Assembly (NCBI GenBank): GCA_037501455.1
Contig: CM074862.1
Span: forward strand, 81,336,001-81,400,000
Length of the DNA: 64,000 nt
Source of the DNA: Lantana camara
Taxonomy: Eukaryota; Streptophyta; Magnoliopsida; Lamiales; Verbenaceae
Reading direction: 5' to 3'
This document shows positions 1 to 11,125 of the stretch, one piece after another (the stretch's first letter is position 1; each line of letters begins with the position of its first letter). The notes under the pieces were generated by a model. The model was not told the origin of the DNA and searched no databases. It saw only the letters and a program-made list of their open reading frames with translations. The translations under genes were made by a program, and so were the position numbers.

Positions 1-1827
1 GAAGAACAACATTCATATAGCATTCGACCCTATTGGCCGTCGGAAGCGTTGGAATTTGCCTGCAAAGCTTCGCCGGCCATGCGTCATCTTCGACCGATGA
101 TTCCTCATTCATTGGTTGTTGGATTTTGATTTTGAGACCACCGTTTTGTTCTTTGTGTCGAGACTTTCGATTTGATGTATAATATCAACACATTTGAAAT
201 CTGATTTGTACAAATTTAGCCTTATAAATCACGGCAAAAAAAAAAAAAAAGAACGGAATATTCCCTAAGATTCTACCGGAAAGGAGTTAAGCGTTACGTT
301 TTAGAAAGATTAAGGGATAAATCGCCCAAAACGAAAGGATGGGGAGCAACCTGCCCTAAGACCCAAATGACGAGAGATTTGTGTAAGTAACCCTTAAATT
401 TAAATCTATTTTTTTATATTTTTAACTTGTTTTATTATTTTTAGTTAATATATATAATAGTATATAAATATATATAATTAAATATAATTAATACAAAATT
501 ATGATATCAATACTGATTTAATCAGTGGTCGAATTGATCGAATTAATAAAACTAATAACCAATAAAGGACATCCGGTGCAAATTTTAAAACATAGATTAG
601 GAGTTTCATGTTGTGAGGGTTGTGGAGATCTCAAATTCCGATTTAATCCTAAAAAATATCTATCATCTTAGTGGATATAAAAGGTAAAGAAAATCAAAAA
701 CAAGAAAAAATTATGGAAAAGAGGCAATAAGCTTGGTGTAAGTGATTAATTGGTTCATTCTCTGTTATTATTCGAATTAGCGTATGCCCCGTGTTATGCG
801 CGGTATTTATATGAAAATTATAATGTATGAATTTTGTTATTTTGTATTATTCGTAAATATTATAAACTAAGATAATCTATATTTTAGATAAAAATTTAAT
901 ATAAGAAACATATTTGTTTACTTAACAATGCATCAAAGGTCGTCACATGAAAAATATTTTTTTTCAAATGATGAGAATTATAAATAATTATAAATCTTGA
1001 TAACCACTGAAAATTTTAATGAAAAAAAAATAGATTCAACCGGATTACAATTTGGATTAAAAAACGAATTAAGAAGTTTAAAAAGTTACAAAATAATTAA
1101 TAGATAACATTTAGAAAATAAAAAAAATAAAAAATAAATGCGACTGAAAAGTGATATTTTCTCAATTTGAGAAAATCAAATTATTTAATAATAATAACAG
1201 GAATAAAAAGGAAAATGAAACAAATTGCACTAAAATATTTTAGGATTAGACTAAAATATATAATTAAAATTATAAAAAAATAATTTTATATCATTCAATA
1301 TGATAAAAGGAATGTAAATAAAATTTGAAATAGAAAGTAAAATATAAATAATGCAACAGATCTCACAAGCAAACATAAAAATATAAAATATATTATGATA
1401 GTCTAATAAATTAGTATAGATATAGGTTATTTGTTACCATTTAAGATATTGAACCCATAAGTAAGTTAGCTTGCCTCTTGGTTTTTTTTTAAAAATAAAT
1501 TAAAAACATTTAGAAATAAAAAGTAGAAAAAATCTTATTAAAAAAAAACTATAACTAAAGTTTGTTAAATAATTAAGTGAAAGGTGTTATATAAAAAATA
1601 TTGTATAAGTAAATTTTTTTTATAAATTTCCAAAATAAATTAGAAAAATAGATAATTAGAATAAAAAAGAGAAAGACAAATATTAGGATTTTAAGAATCC
1701 AAAAAACCTGGTATATCCATATAGACAAAAATGGAATAAAGAGCAAATTAAAACTCGTGAGAAATAAATAAAGAAATAAAAAAAAAAGAAAATATCAAAA
1801 AAGTAAAAAGAATTTTAGGTATGTGGA

Positions 1828-1900
<73 letters not shown>
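1828..1900. repeat. (AAT)n microsatellite
   Basis: A perfect AAT trinucleotide run of about 24 units is read directly from the sequence. It lies in AT-rich intergenic DNA with no gene nearby. Confidence 0.97.
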
Positions 1901-1902
<2 letters not shown>

Positions 1903-2684
1903 CTACCATTTTCCAATATAAAAGGAAATAATTTAGAAAATTACAGGTAAACAAATTTAAATGTAGATTTTTTTAAAAAAACTATAGGTTGGCTATAAAG
2001 TATGCATAAATTTTTTTCAAAAAAGAAAAAAGTAAACCTTGAAATGAATCTTTTGATATTTAAACATAAAATAAATTTCAATGACTATCCCTAAAAAAAA
2101 AAATGAAAAAGCAATGGCTAACCTTTTAACATTTTATCTTGGTTTTACTCTTGCCTCGATCAATTGGATGATAGCCTTGAAGAGGCCATCAACAGATCAG
2201 AGTTCGCTTGTTGCTCGATCACCTTAGCTCAGACGCCTGGGCGCCTTCATAGGCCAATGAGCGTTCCTAAGAGATTGATGAGCATGATGGGTTGTTTTGT
2301 GCATATTGCTCATGGGGTGAGACTTGTTTTATTCTTGTTCTAGTTCGAGCATTTTTGTGTTTCTTCGATTAACGATCTTTGGATCATGTCGTTGTATTTG
2401 TTCTATTGGATTCTCAGTTGTTTATATATGAGGGAGGGACCTCGTTAATAACTCCACGGTCGCTTTGACCGGTTTTAAAAATAAATTAAAAAAAAATTAA
2501 AAAATTTAAGAACTCCTAATATTTTATATATGATTAAATATTACAAAATTTTTAAAATTATAAGCCAATTACGAAAATAGTGATTGTTTTGTAATACAAT
2601 ATAATCATAATTAAAATGCTAATCAATAAAAACAATCCATTATATAATATTATAAAATAAAAATATAAAAGAATATAAAAAAAA

Positions 2685-3165
2685 TCAAAGTAAATGTGAA
2701 ATTTATAAAAAAAATATATATATAAAAAAATCATGGAAGAAGAATAATAAAAAATAATAAAATTTAATTAACAAAAAAGATAAATATCATAAGAAAAGGC
2801 TAAAACAAAATTAAATTTAATAATCAAATAAAAAATCTCAAAACAAACTCGAAATGAAAATTAATCGAAGAAACAAAATGACAAAATCATAAAAGACCTT
2901 CATGCTTGGCAGATTCGTTTGCTTGAAAAATAGTCAAAGTAAATGTGATAATTTATATAAAAACAAAACCCATGAAAGAATAAAAAATAATAATAATTTT
3001 TTAATAACAAAAAGTAAATATAATAAGTAAAAGGTTAAAACAAAATAAAATTTAATAATCAAATAACAAATCTCAAAACAAACACGAAATGAAAATTAAT
3101 CGAAGGAACAAAATAAAAAATCATAAAAAGACCTTCCTGCTTGACAGATGTATTTGATTGAAGAT
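2685..3165. repeat. ~249 bp direct tandem duplication
   Basis: Two adjacent diverged copies both begin with tcaaagtaaatgtga (2685 and 2934). Both end with a similar block containing a match to gaccttc, then a g-a-cagat motif (about 2897-2915 and 3131-3150). Internal blocks such as aatttaataatcaaata and aaatgaaaattaatcgaa match in order. Copies differ by small indels and substitutions, so the duplication is not recent. Confidence 0.85.
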
Positions 3166-3334
3166 TGGTTGGCCATAGAAATGAGTACAGAAAATGAGAA
3201 ATAAAATGAATGATTTATATTAATAAGTCTTTAAATAACAAATAAGGAAACTAAATTTATAACATAATAATATGATTATAGGTAATTTGGAAATGATTTG
3301 AGTAATTAAAGATATTTCCTGAAATTATGGTATT

Positions 3335-4213
3335 TGATGGGGGTAAAATACGTTTAACCCACGTTTTGACACGTGGCACAGTCAACGCATGACAAGTGAA
3401 TTCAACGATCCCCCAAGTCAACCCCTACGAGCGTCCCAGACCTCACTAGCACAAGGTCACATAAAACATGTCGTCGTTCATAAAACACATGATCACCCCA
3501 GGCTCACTAACGAGCGCCTCACCCAAGGCTCGCTAACGAGCGCCTACTTCGCTGCCATGCACTCCATGGCTTCGATGAAATCATCATCAAGCGTCATGTC
3601 CCTTCCGACACACCCCCATACAACAGCAGATTAAAGGGGTCCTACTCCCCCTCGTAGCACTGCTTGGGCGCCCATCCCCATGCGGATCTTCAAGCCTATC
3701 AGTCTTGGTTGACACGAGCTTGCCTCCCACCCTCGTTACCAACCTCCAAAACGGCTCTCTGGCACCCGTACAGGCCCGCGCACCTGCCACTGTTGCAAAT
3801 ACTAACTTCTACTAACTTTTGCATGAGATTCCTCCTAGGTTTCTCCTCGTTGCGAAACGTGTTAGGGCAACATTAGGGCAGGATCACACGAGGCAAATTA
3901 CCAAAGGGTCCCTGACCCTCAACTATAAATATGGGAATTCATCTTCATCCCTGTAAGCATTCTCCACTACCGTAACTTCATACCTTTTCTTACATACTCT
4001 TTCAGATCATTATCCGACTTGAGCGTCGGAGAGCCAAACTGGGAATCACCCCCAGTTTCCCCAGCTTGGCCTTCTGACCTTGTTGGTATTTGTCCTAGCA
4101 GGTAGAGCCCATAGCTTTTCCGGTGACCCTCTTTGAGCTTCACCCTCAGTTTCCCTACCTCAACAAAATAGAAAGTGATCGAAGTTTGACCCTGACCTGA
4201 TTGAACACTATCA
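3335..4213 (+). repeat. 5' LTR of Tat element
   Basis: Matches 14522-15400 throughout at ~94% with equal length (879 bp). It begins tgatgggggtaaaatac and ends gaacactatca. It contains a candidate TATA motif (ctataaatatggga near 3921-3935) that could mark transcription start; that role is inferred. ORFs at 3389-3876 are LTR artefacts. Confidence 0.96.
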
Positions 4214-4217
4214 TTTT

Positions 4218-4233
4218 TGGCGCCGTCTGTGGG
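4218..4233 (+). other. Primer-binding site of Tat element
   Basis: tggcgccgtctgtggg lies 4 bases after the LTR end. Its first nine bases (TGGCGCCGT) are complementary to the 3' end of plant tRNA-Asp including CCA; the remainder matches less well. This is the usual position for minus-strand priming. Confidence 0.8.
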
Positions 4234-4299
4234 AAGCCACTCTCAGCTCACCCTTCTCTTTTGCTATTTGGAAAACAAACACCCATCACTTTACAAACC

Positions 4300-6085
4300 A
4301 TGGTCGCTACTAGGTCAGGAGCAGTGGGGGGAGGAGATGACCTTCCCCGTTATACAAACGTCACCATTCTTCCATCCACGGCAGGAGGAGCGCCACCCAC
4401 CGGAGGAGCGCTTCCGCCCACGGAACCAATAGCCCCACCACCAGTGCTTACTGAGCCATCATCCTCTGCCGCAGCTGGAGACTCATAGTTTCCTGTGTTC
4501 CTAAATCATCCCCAAAACCAGTTAATGCCCATGCGAACCCAGGAGGGCACCCCTACATGATGCCGCCCCCTGGGTACACGCTCACCCCTACCGTCGTGAT
4601 GCCCGCATTTCAACCATACCATGCCGGGCAGCTCTAACTTCCGGTGGTGATTCCAAGGGAGATTGAAGGGGTGGAGTTACTCCCCTTGACTTCTCAACAG
4701 CTACGGGCTATTTATGCCCAGTGTGAGGTTCAGACGGCCCAGAGCGCGTGGGAAAAATTTCATTCCATGTACTTCCCCTCTGGGCAGGCCACTCAAGTTG
4801 CCCCTCCTTTGGGGGGATTGCAGGGATATCCGCTTAGGGAGGCCTATACCATCTTGAGGGCTCAATCGCCACCTCCCCTGCAAAAGGGAAAGAAATTCCC
4901 AACCAAGGGGGAGACGAGCATCCTCAAGCTGACAAGGGCAAAGAGCCCATAGAGAGAATCGATGTTGATGAGGAGGCCCACTCCCGAGCATCCAAACAAG
5001 GGCCACAAGATTCCCAGCGAGGAAGCAATCAAGGAAGGAAGGAAAACCCTAACCTTCTCTCAGCTGTGCAAGACCAGCTGCAAGGGTTACAAGATATGGT
5101 GGGACAGCTCTCTCGAGCACGGTCTCAAGTCCCCCATGCAGGGGACGAGCGAGGCAATGCCAGAGACGCTCGTCGTAACATCCGTCAACATCACGTTCCA
5201 CGGCACTTGGAACAGGAGGAAAATTTTGGATGTTATAACCACCATCCGCTCGCAAAAGGTTCTCCCCTCGTGGAGGAAGTCCTGATGGCTCAAGCCGGCA
5301 TGGGCAAGGTTCCTACATCCGTCAACCGCTACGATGGAACCACAGACCCCGCAGAGCATCTGGACCATTTTCTGTACCTGATGCACCTGTACGAGCACTC
5401 TAGCCATTACTGGGCTAAGGTTTTTGTCACTTCCCTTGTAGGAATGGCTCAAGAGTGGTACAAGCGTCTTCCGTCCGGCTCAATCCATTCGTATGGTGAA
5501 CTCACCGATGCATTCCTAAACCACTTCAATTCATTGAAGGCTCCTGTCACCGCACCCACTACCTTGTATAACTTGATTCAAGGCGAGCATGAGTACCTTC
5601 GGTCATTCTTCGCTCGTTTCAACAATGAGGTGCTCCTGGTGGAGAGGCCCTCTATGGATTTCCTGATCCATGTTCTTTTCAAAGCCTGCAACCACAAGCA
5701 GTATGTAAGCAAGAAATTTGCTGATTCCATCGTAAAGAAACGCCCCACATCCCTCATGGAGATGAGAGAAATAGTCGAACCCTATTTCGCGCTCGAAGAC
5801 ATGTATGTGTCTAATGCTCCAAGACCTTCTGGACCAGTTAAAAGTGAACGAGGGCGAGAAGAGCATTATGACGAGCGATGCAACGAGCGTTCTAGGGAAA
5901 GAAGAACGAGTCCCTCGCGCTCCAGGAGGGCCCGAGGGTGAGGCCCCCCAGAGAGTAGCCACCGTGCAAACAAAAGGCCACAGAACAAGAGAATGCCCCT
6001 TTCACGGTCATCAACATGATTGCGGGTGGTTCTTCAGGAGGGGATTCAAACGCTTCCCGACGCCGATATGTACGGAGCTATGATC
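4300..6085 (+). pseudogene. gag of Tat element (broken)
   Basis: The structural gag polyprotein should start at the ATG at 4300 (product MVATRSGAV...). Reading is interrupted by TAG at 4486 and TAA at 4635, then by frameshifts near 4900-5070. The capsid-like core is open at 5066-5941: a RYDGTTDPAEHLDHF motif, then YKRLPSGSI and FLNHFNS, matching the plant retrotransposon gag family. A basic Arg/Ser-rich tail follows. The expected zinc-knuckle region near 5960-6050 is degraded, with only CPFHGH recognisable. The protein would form the cytoplasmic particle; this copy cannot make it intact. Confidence 0.88.
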
Positions 6086-6870
6086 AGCGACCCACGAGGC
6101 CCAAGCCAGTCTACGCCATCAAGGAAATGAGCGCCAGCAACCCAATAGAGGGTGAGGTAATAGGATTTTCTGATAGGGACTTGGAACATATTGTAACACC
6201 CCATGGGGTCAGCGAAACCTCTGACTGCCCCATGGTGGTCAGCTTAGACGTCCACACTCACATTGTAAAGAAGGTATTAGTGGATAGTGGAAGCTATGTT
6301 AATGTTTTGCCCTATACCACGTTCCAGAAAATGAATATTACTAACATCCCGCTCGAGCCCCTCAAAACAGCCCTCATCGGCTTTGGAAGCTCTGAGGTGG
6401 TCCCCTGAGGACAAATCCGCTTAGCCACCTCTTTTGGTCAGGCCCCACAACGGAAAACGCTCATGGTCACCTACGCTGTGGTAGAGATTGAGATCCTTTA
6501 CAACATTATTATTAGGCGCTCAGCCCTCGTCGACTTCAAAGCAATCATCTCCACCTATCATCAGAAGATCAAGTTCCCCACCCCCTGTGGAGTGGGGGAA
6601 GTTTTCTGCAACGTGCGAGAAGCCTGGGAATGTTACATGTTATCACTCAGGAAACCTAAGAGTGAGAAAACGTTTCAAATTGGATCCACAAAGAAGTCGG
6701 TAGACTTTTCCAACCTCAACGAGGATGGGCCCGTGCAAAAGAGGGTCAAACTGAATAAAAAGAAAAAAAAAAGAAGGACACAAGCGTTGGAGGCAACTCC
6801 GAAGCCCTGCTCGATGAGGTTGGTGAGTCTTCCTCTGATGAGGGGGCTAACGAGCGCGGGGAAAAAATAA
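6016..6870 (+). pseudogene. Aspartic protease region of Tat element (broken)
   Basis: The retropepsin-like segment contains VLVDSGSYVNVLPY, where DSG is the catalytic triad form (DTG/DSG), and about 35 residues later the hydrophobic LIGFGSS block typical of the family. A TGA at 6406 splits it from the downstream half (6463-6870), which continues the domain and then becomes low-complexity and lysine-rich. The enzyme would cleave the Gag-Pol precursor. Unlikely to be functional. Confidence 0.82.
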
Positions 6871-7028
6871 TTGGGGAGCAGTTGTTGGGAAAGAAAAGAG
6901 TGCTCGAACTCCCTCGCCCTGAGATCCGAATCGAGCCTACGAAGAAATTTCTCACTATTGAGTTGGAACCAGGAAACAAGGATAAAACCACTCAGAATGG
7001 ATCCAATCTTTCAGGCCCCTCGTAAATC

Positions 7029-8426
7029 ATGGTGATAGACTTCCTCAGAGAAAACATTGACGTTTTTGCATGGAAAGCATCTGACCTTACTGGGATTGAC
7101 CCAAGCATCATAGTCCACAGACTCAACGTGGACCCCTCATTTAAGCCAATTAAACAAAAGAAGCGAGACATGCACGGTTTTCGAAAGAGGGTTATTGAGG
7201 AGGAGGTTAACAAGCTCCTCGAGGCTCAGTATATTGAGCCCATACTATATCCAAAATGGTTGTGCAATGTAGTCCCAGTGCCCAAGAGCTCTAACAAATG
7301 ACACATGTGCAATGATTTCACTGATCTTAACAAGGTTTGTCCCAATGATCCTTACCCTTTACCCCAAATCAATCAACCGGTAGATTCGACCAGTGGCTGC
7401 GAACTCATGAGTATGATGGATGCCTTTCAAGGGTATTATCAAATTTTTATGGCCCCTGAGGACCGTCCCAAAACCTCATTTGTTGTCCACTTGGGTGTAT
7501 ATTGCTTCTTAGTCATGCCTTTTGGGCTCAAGAACGCTGGAGCTACCTACCAACGCCTTGTTAACAGGATGTTTGAGAAAGAAATTGGAGAGTCCATGGA
7601 GGTATACATGGACGATATGATTGTTAAGAGCGAGCTTCAGGGCTCACACCTTGAGGATCTTAAGCACACATTTGCCATCCTGCGCCAATACGGCATGAAG
7701 TTAAATCTCTCAAAGTGTACTTTTGGAGTACGAGGGGGAAAATTCTTGGGCTACATGGTCAGCCAACGGGGGATTGAAGCTAATTCGGAAAAAATTAAAG
7801 CTATTTTGGACATCCCTTTCCCTCGTAACCTCAGGGAAGTACAAGTGTTGGTAGGGAAAATCATCTCTTTAAACAGGTTCATCTCACGCTCGGCAGACAG
7901 GAACCTCCCTTTCTTCAAAATTCTAAGTAACGCTCGAAATTTTGCTTGGACTGAGGAATGTGAGAAAGAGTTACAGGACATGAAGGCTTACCTTTCGAGC
8001 GCACTACTCCTGACAAAGCCAATAGAGAGTAAAAGGTTGTTTATGTATCTCTCCGTTTCCAGTGACGCAACGAGCGCAGTTCTGGTAGCCATACGAGAGC
8101 GTAAACATTTACCCATTTACTATTTAAGCAAAACGTTGCAAGGGGCTGGGAGAAAATATTTGGAAATCGAGAAGTTCGCATTCGCCCTCATCAATGCATC
8201 ACGAAGATTGAGGCCATACTTCCAGGCACACTCAATCACAGTCCTCACGGATCAGCCATTGAAACAAGTTTTGTCCAAGCCAGACGTATCTGGAAGACTG
8301 ATAAAATGGGCTATAGAATTGAGTCAGTTTAACTTAAGTTTTAAGCCCAAGGCCGCCATACAAGCGCAAGTAGTTGCAGATTTACTAACCGAGCGGTTTG
8401 GTCTGGAGCCCACGGTTCCTGACAGC
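7029..8426 (+). pseudogene. Reverse transcriptase and RNase H of Tat element (broken)
   Basis: The RT palm and fingers are clear. FKPIKQKKRDM and EAQYIEPI lie in the first part, MPFGLKNAGATYQRLVNRMF follows, and the catalytic YMDDMIVKS (the YxDD box) is at about 7604-7630. The first RNase H follows from ~7980 to 8380 with an aspartate in SVSSDATSAVL and a later TDQPL block. An in-frame TGA at 7299 sits where the family has Trp, and TAG at 8427 ends the frame before the second RNase H. Coding is otherwise continuous over 374 codons from 7305. Confidence 0.93.
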
Positions 8427-8830
8427 TAGGGCCTTTGGATCCTGCACACAGATGGTTCCTTAACCTCTCAAGGGGGAGGAGCAGGGGTAACCCTTAGAGA
8501 CCCCAATGGAATCGAAATAAAATTCACAATCAGATTGGACTTCCAAGTCACCAACAACGAAGCGGAGTACGAAGCTCTTGTACAAGGGCAGAAAATTGCT
8601 TTTCAAAATGGGGCTTCCAGAATTACCGCTTATGTTGATTCACAATTGATTACGAGCCAGATCAAAGGAACTTATGAGGCTCGAGAAACCACCATGGTGC
8701 AGTATTTGAAAAAGGCAAAAGAGATCATTGGGAAATTCAAGGAATTCCACTTACTCCAGGTCCCACTAACAGAAAATGAGCGCGCTGACGCTCTTTCTAA
8801 ATTTGCTTTAGCACTGGAAAGTACCGGCGA
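8427..8830 (+). pseudogene. Second (archaeal-like) RNase H domain, Tat hallmark
   Basis: Immediately after TAG 8427 the frame reads WILHTDGSLTSQGGGAGV, then VTNNEAEYEALVQG, a YVDSQLI strand and NERADALSKFA. These supply the D-E-D-D catalytic set of an RNase HI fold different from the upstream RNase H. Plant Tat elements are known to carry such an additional RNase H (aRNH). The upstream domain usually degenerates into a connection-like region in dual-RNase H elements. Because of the stop at 8427 this copy is separated from RT. Confidence 0.85.
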
Positions 8831-9026
8831 GCGCTCTGTCATGTTCCTTAGAACTGAAGAGCCGTTGATAAAGGAAAAGATCATCAAACAAGTGGTAGCT
8901 ATGATCGATCCGCAAGAGCCCTGTTGGCTCGACGACATAGTCAGATTTATCAAAGATGGCGTTTGTCCCACTAACAAGGTGGAAGCACGAAAAGTCAGGA
9001 ACAAGGCCCCACCAATGAGATGTTGA

Positions 9027-10071
9027 AGGCCCTCGCAAGCCAAGGAGACGCTTGAGCACATTCACAATAGAAGTTGTGGAAATCATTCTGGAGGGCGTAT
9101 CCTTGCCAAGAAAGTCTTGAGGAGCGGGTTCTATTGGCTCACGATCCTCCAAGATGCCATTGAGTTCTCCAAGAAGTGTCGCAAGTGTCAATTCCACTCT
9201 AATCTCCCTTAATTGCCAGCTGCCCACATGGTCCTTATAGATGTCTCGTGGTCCTTTGACCAATGGGGAATTGATATTGTAGGCCCCTTACCCATGGCGG
9301 TCAGACAGAAAAAGTTCATCATCTTAGCCGTGGATTACTTCACCAAGTGGGCCGAGGCTGAGGCCATAGCAAAGATCACTTTCAGGGTCGTGAGGGACTT
9401 CATTTAGAAGAACATTATCTGCAGGTATGGCATACCGAGGGTACTTATTTCAGACAATGGGTCCCAGTTCATAGCGGCGAATACTCGAGAATGGTGCTCG
9501 AAATTGGGAATTGAGCAACGCTTTACTTCCGTGGGTCATCCCCAGGCTAACGGGCAAGCGGAAGTCACCAACAGGATCATTTTGCAACACCTAAAGACAA
9601 TGCTTGAAAGCAAGAGAAGCGAATGGGCAGAGGAATTACAAGGAGCCTTATGGGCTTATCGCACCACTCCACGAGCGGCCACTGGCGAAACCCCGTTCGC
9701 GCTCGTCTACGGCTCAGAAGCGATGATACCCGCGGAAGTCGCGCAGGAATCCGCTCGTGTGGCGTACTTCGAGCCTGCAGCCAACGAAGAGAGCAGAGCG
9801 TTGAAGCTGGATCTTTTGGAAGAAAAGAGAGACAAGGCCTGGGCACTGATCTACCAACAAAAGAGTTAGAGAAAGAACCTTTCAGCTGGGGGACTTAGTC
9901 CTGAAAAAAGTGAAAGTCTCAAGGCATGTGGGCAAGTTAGATCCCAACCGGGAAGGTCCATACAAGATAATACAAGTGCGAGCAAACAACACGTACACAC
10001 TTGAGTCATTACGGGACGAGCGTCTTCCCCGCCCTTGGAAAGCATGCAACCTTAGACGGTTTTATGTTTGA
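9027..10071 (+). pseudogene. Integrase of Tat element (broken)
   Basis: The HHCC zinc finger is visible (EHIHNRSCGNH, then CRKCQFH near 9188), though preceded by TGA at 9024 and followed by TAA near 9211. The catalytic core shows D in WGIDIVGPLP, D in ISDNGSQF and E in NGQAEVTN, the DDE triad. It is split by TAG at 9405. A frameshift near 9860 moves the C-terminal region (LGDLVLKKV, LDPNREGPYKI) to another frame, which ends with TGA at 10069-10071. Integrase would insert the cDNA into the host genome; this copy is dead. Confidence 0.92.
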
Positions 10072-11125
10072 AATAACCTTGTAAAAAAGCCCATGATTGG
10101 GCCTGATGTATTTATTATTTCTCTGGAAAATTATAATAGAAATTGTTTCACATATTTATCTAATTTTCGAATGTGCAGGCTGTTGAAGCTCCCACTTGGG
10201 ACCCTGGGTGCAAACCACATAGGCCCAAGGTGCGTGAGTCCTTCCTCATCTCAAAGAACAAGGGCCCAAAAACTGTGGTATGACTCCACGAGCGTGCTTA
10301 TTCAGTACATCGGGAAATCCGTAGGACCCCGTCAGCGTACACAAGCGTCCTAGTAGGCCCGGGAAGCCTATAAAACAAGCGCTCGTCGCTCGAAAATGGG
10401 ACCGTAATGAAGTATGATCCAGCACCAAGAGAGAATCAGGGGTCCACGAACAATGCCCCGAATACAAGGCACAAGCGTCCTAGTAGGCCCGGGTAGCCTT
10501 TAACAAAGGCACCCAGCGCTCGAAAACGAGACCTGTGGAAAAGCTTGATCAGGTTCCAAGGGGAAATCGAGGGTTCAGGAACCACGCCCCTCGCACCAGT
10601 ACAAATGGCAATCTACAAGCAAAGAAACTTTTAGACAGGTTTTCGTAAGTCCCTAGCCGGGATACCCACGAACGGGATCCTCGCATTTTACTAAGGCCAC
10701 CACACAAAACCTTAGGCAAATTTTCACAGGTCTAGAACGAGGGCAAAGTAAGACCCTCGTAATTACTCAAGGCTTAGCAAAATTTCCCAATATTTTAAGC
10801 AAATTTTCACAGGCTTTGAACAAGGGCAGTTTTCAAGTAAAACCCTCGTGATTACTCAAGACTTAGCAAAATTTTCAATTTTTACATCTTTTGCTTAGCA
10901 TGTTACCTAGAATCTTAACATCACAAGATTTTGACACAACAAGCGCAAAGTAAAAATTTTGTAACAAGCATTGCGGGGAATAAAAAGGCACTCAATCATA
11001 GAAAGGAAGATTCTTCATTAATAACGATTCAAAGTTTACAAAACCAGGGCATAAGGGCCCATGGAATTCTCTGGGGAATTAAAGGGATACAATAAAATTT
11101 CATCATAAGAAAGCCAAGAGGAATT
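10072..11125. repeat. Tat 3' non-coding region with tandem repeats
   Basis: Between pol and the antisense gene lies non-coding DNA with two families of short tandem repeats. A ~130 bp unit starts acaagcgtcctagtaggccc at 10341 and again at 10471. A ~83 bp unit carries aaattttcacagg at 10718 and 10801, followed in both by an accctcgt-attactcaag block. Such hypervariable 3' regions of Tat elements are a known source of plant satellite DNA. Confidence 0.85.

Larger units (their letters stand above)
1..3334. other. AT-rich intergenic region
   Basis: No convincing gene is seen here. The first ~170 bases and a stretch at about 2130-2460 are less AT-rich than the rest, but neither gives a protein I recognise. 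The remainder is homopolymer-rich A/T sequence with an (AAT)n tract and a tandem duplication, listed separately. The ORF over the (AAT)n tract is a poly-Tyr artefact. The last ~60 bases share a motif (around 3280-3314) with the right flank of the adjoining retrotransposon at about 15472-15509, so the target site was itself repetitive. Confidence 0.7.

Noticed and set aside
1748..1954. Minus-strand ORF with a poly-Tyr run
   Set aside because: It is only the translation of the (AAT)n microsatellite with AT-rich flanks.
3389..3876. Several ORFs in both strands of the Tat LTR
   Set aside because: They lie wholly in the LTR, recur with changes in the other LTR, and show no domain.
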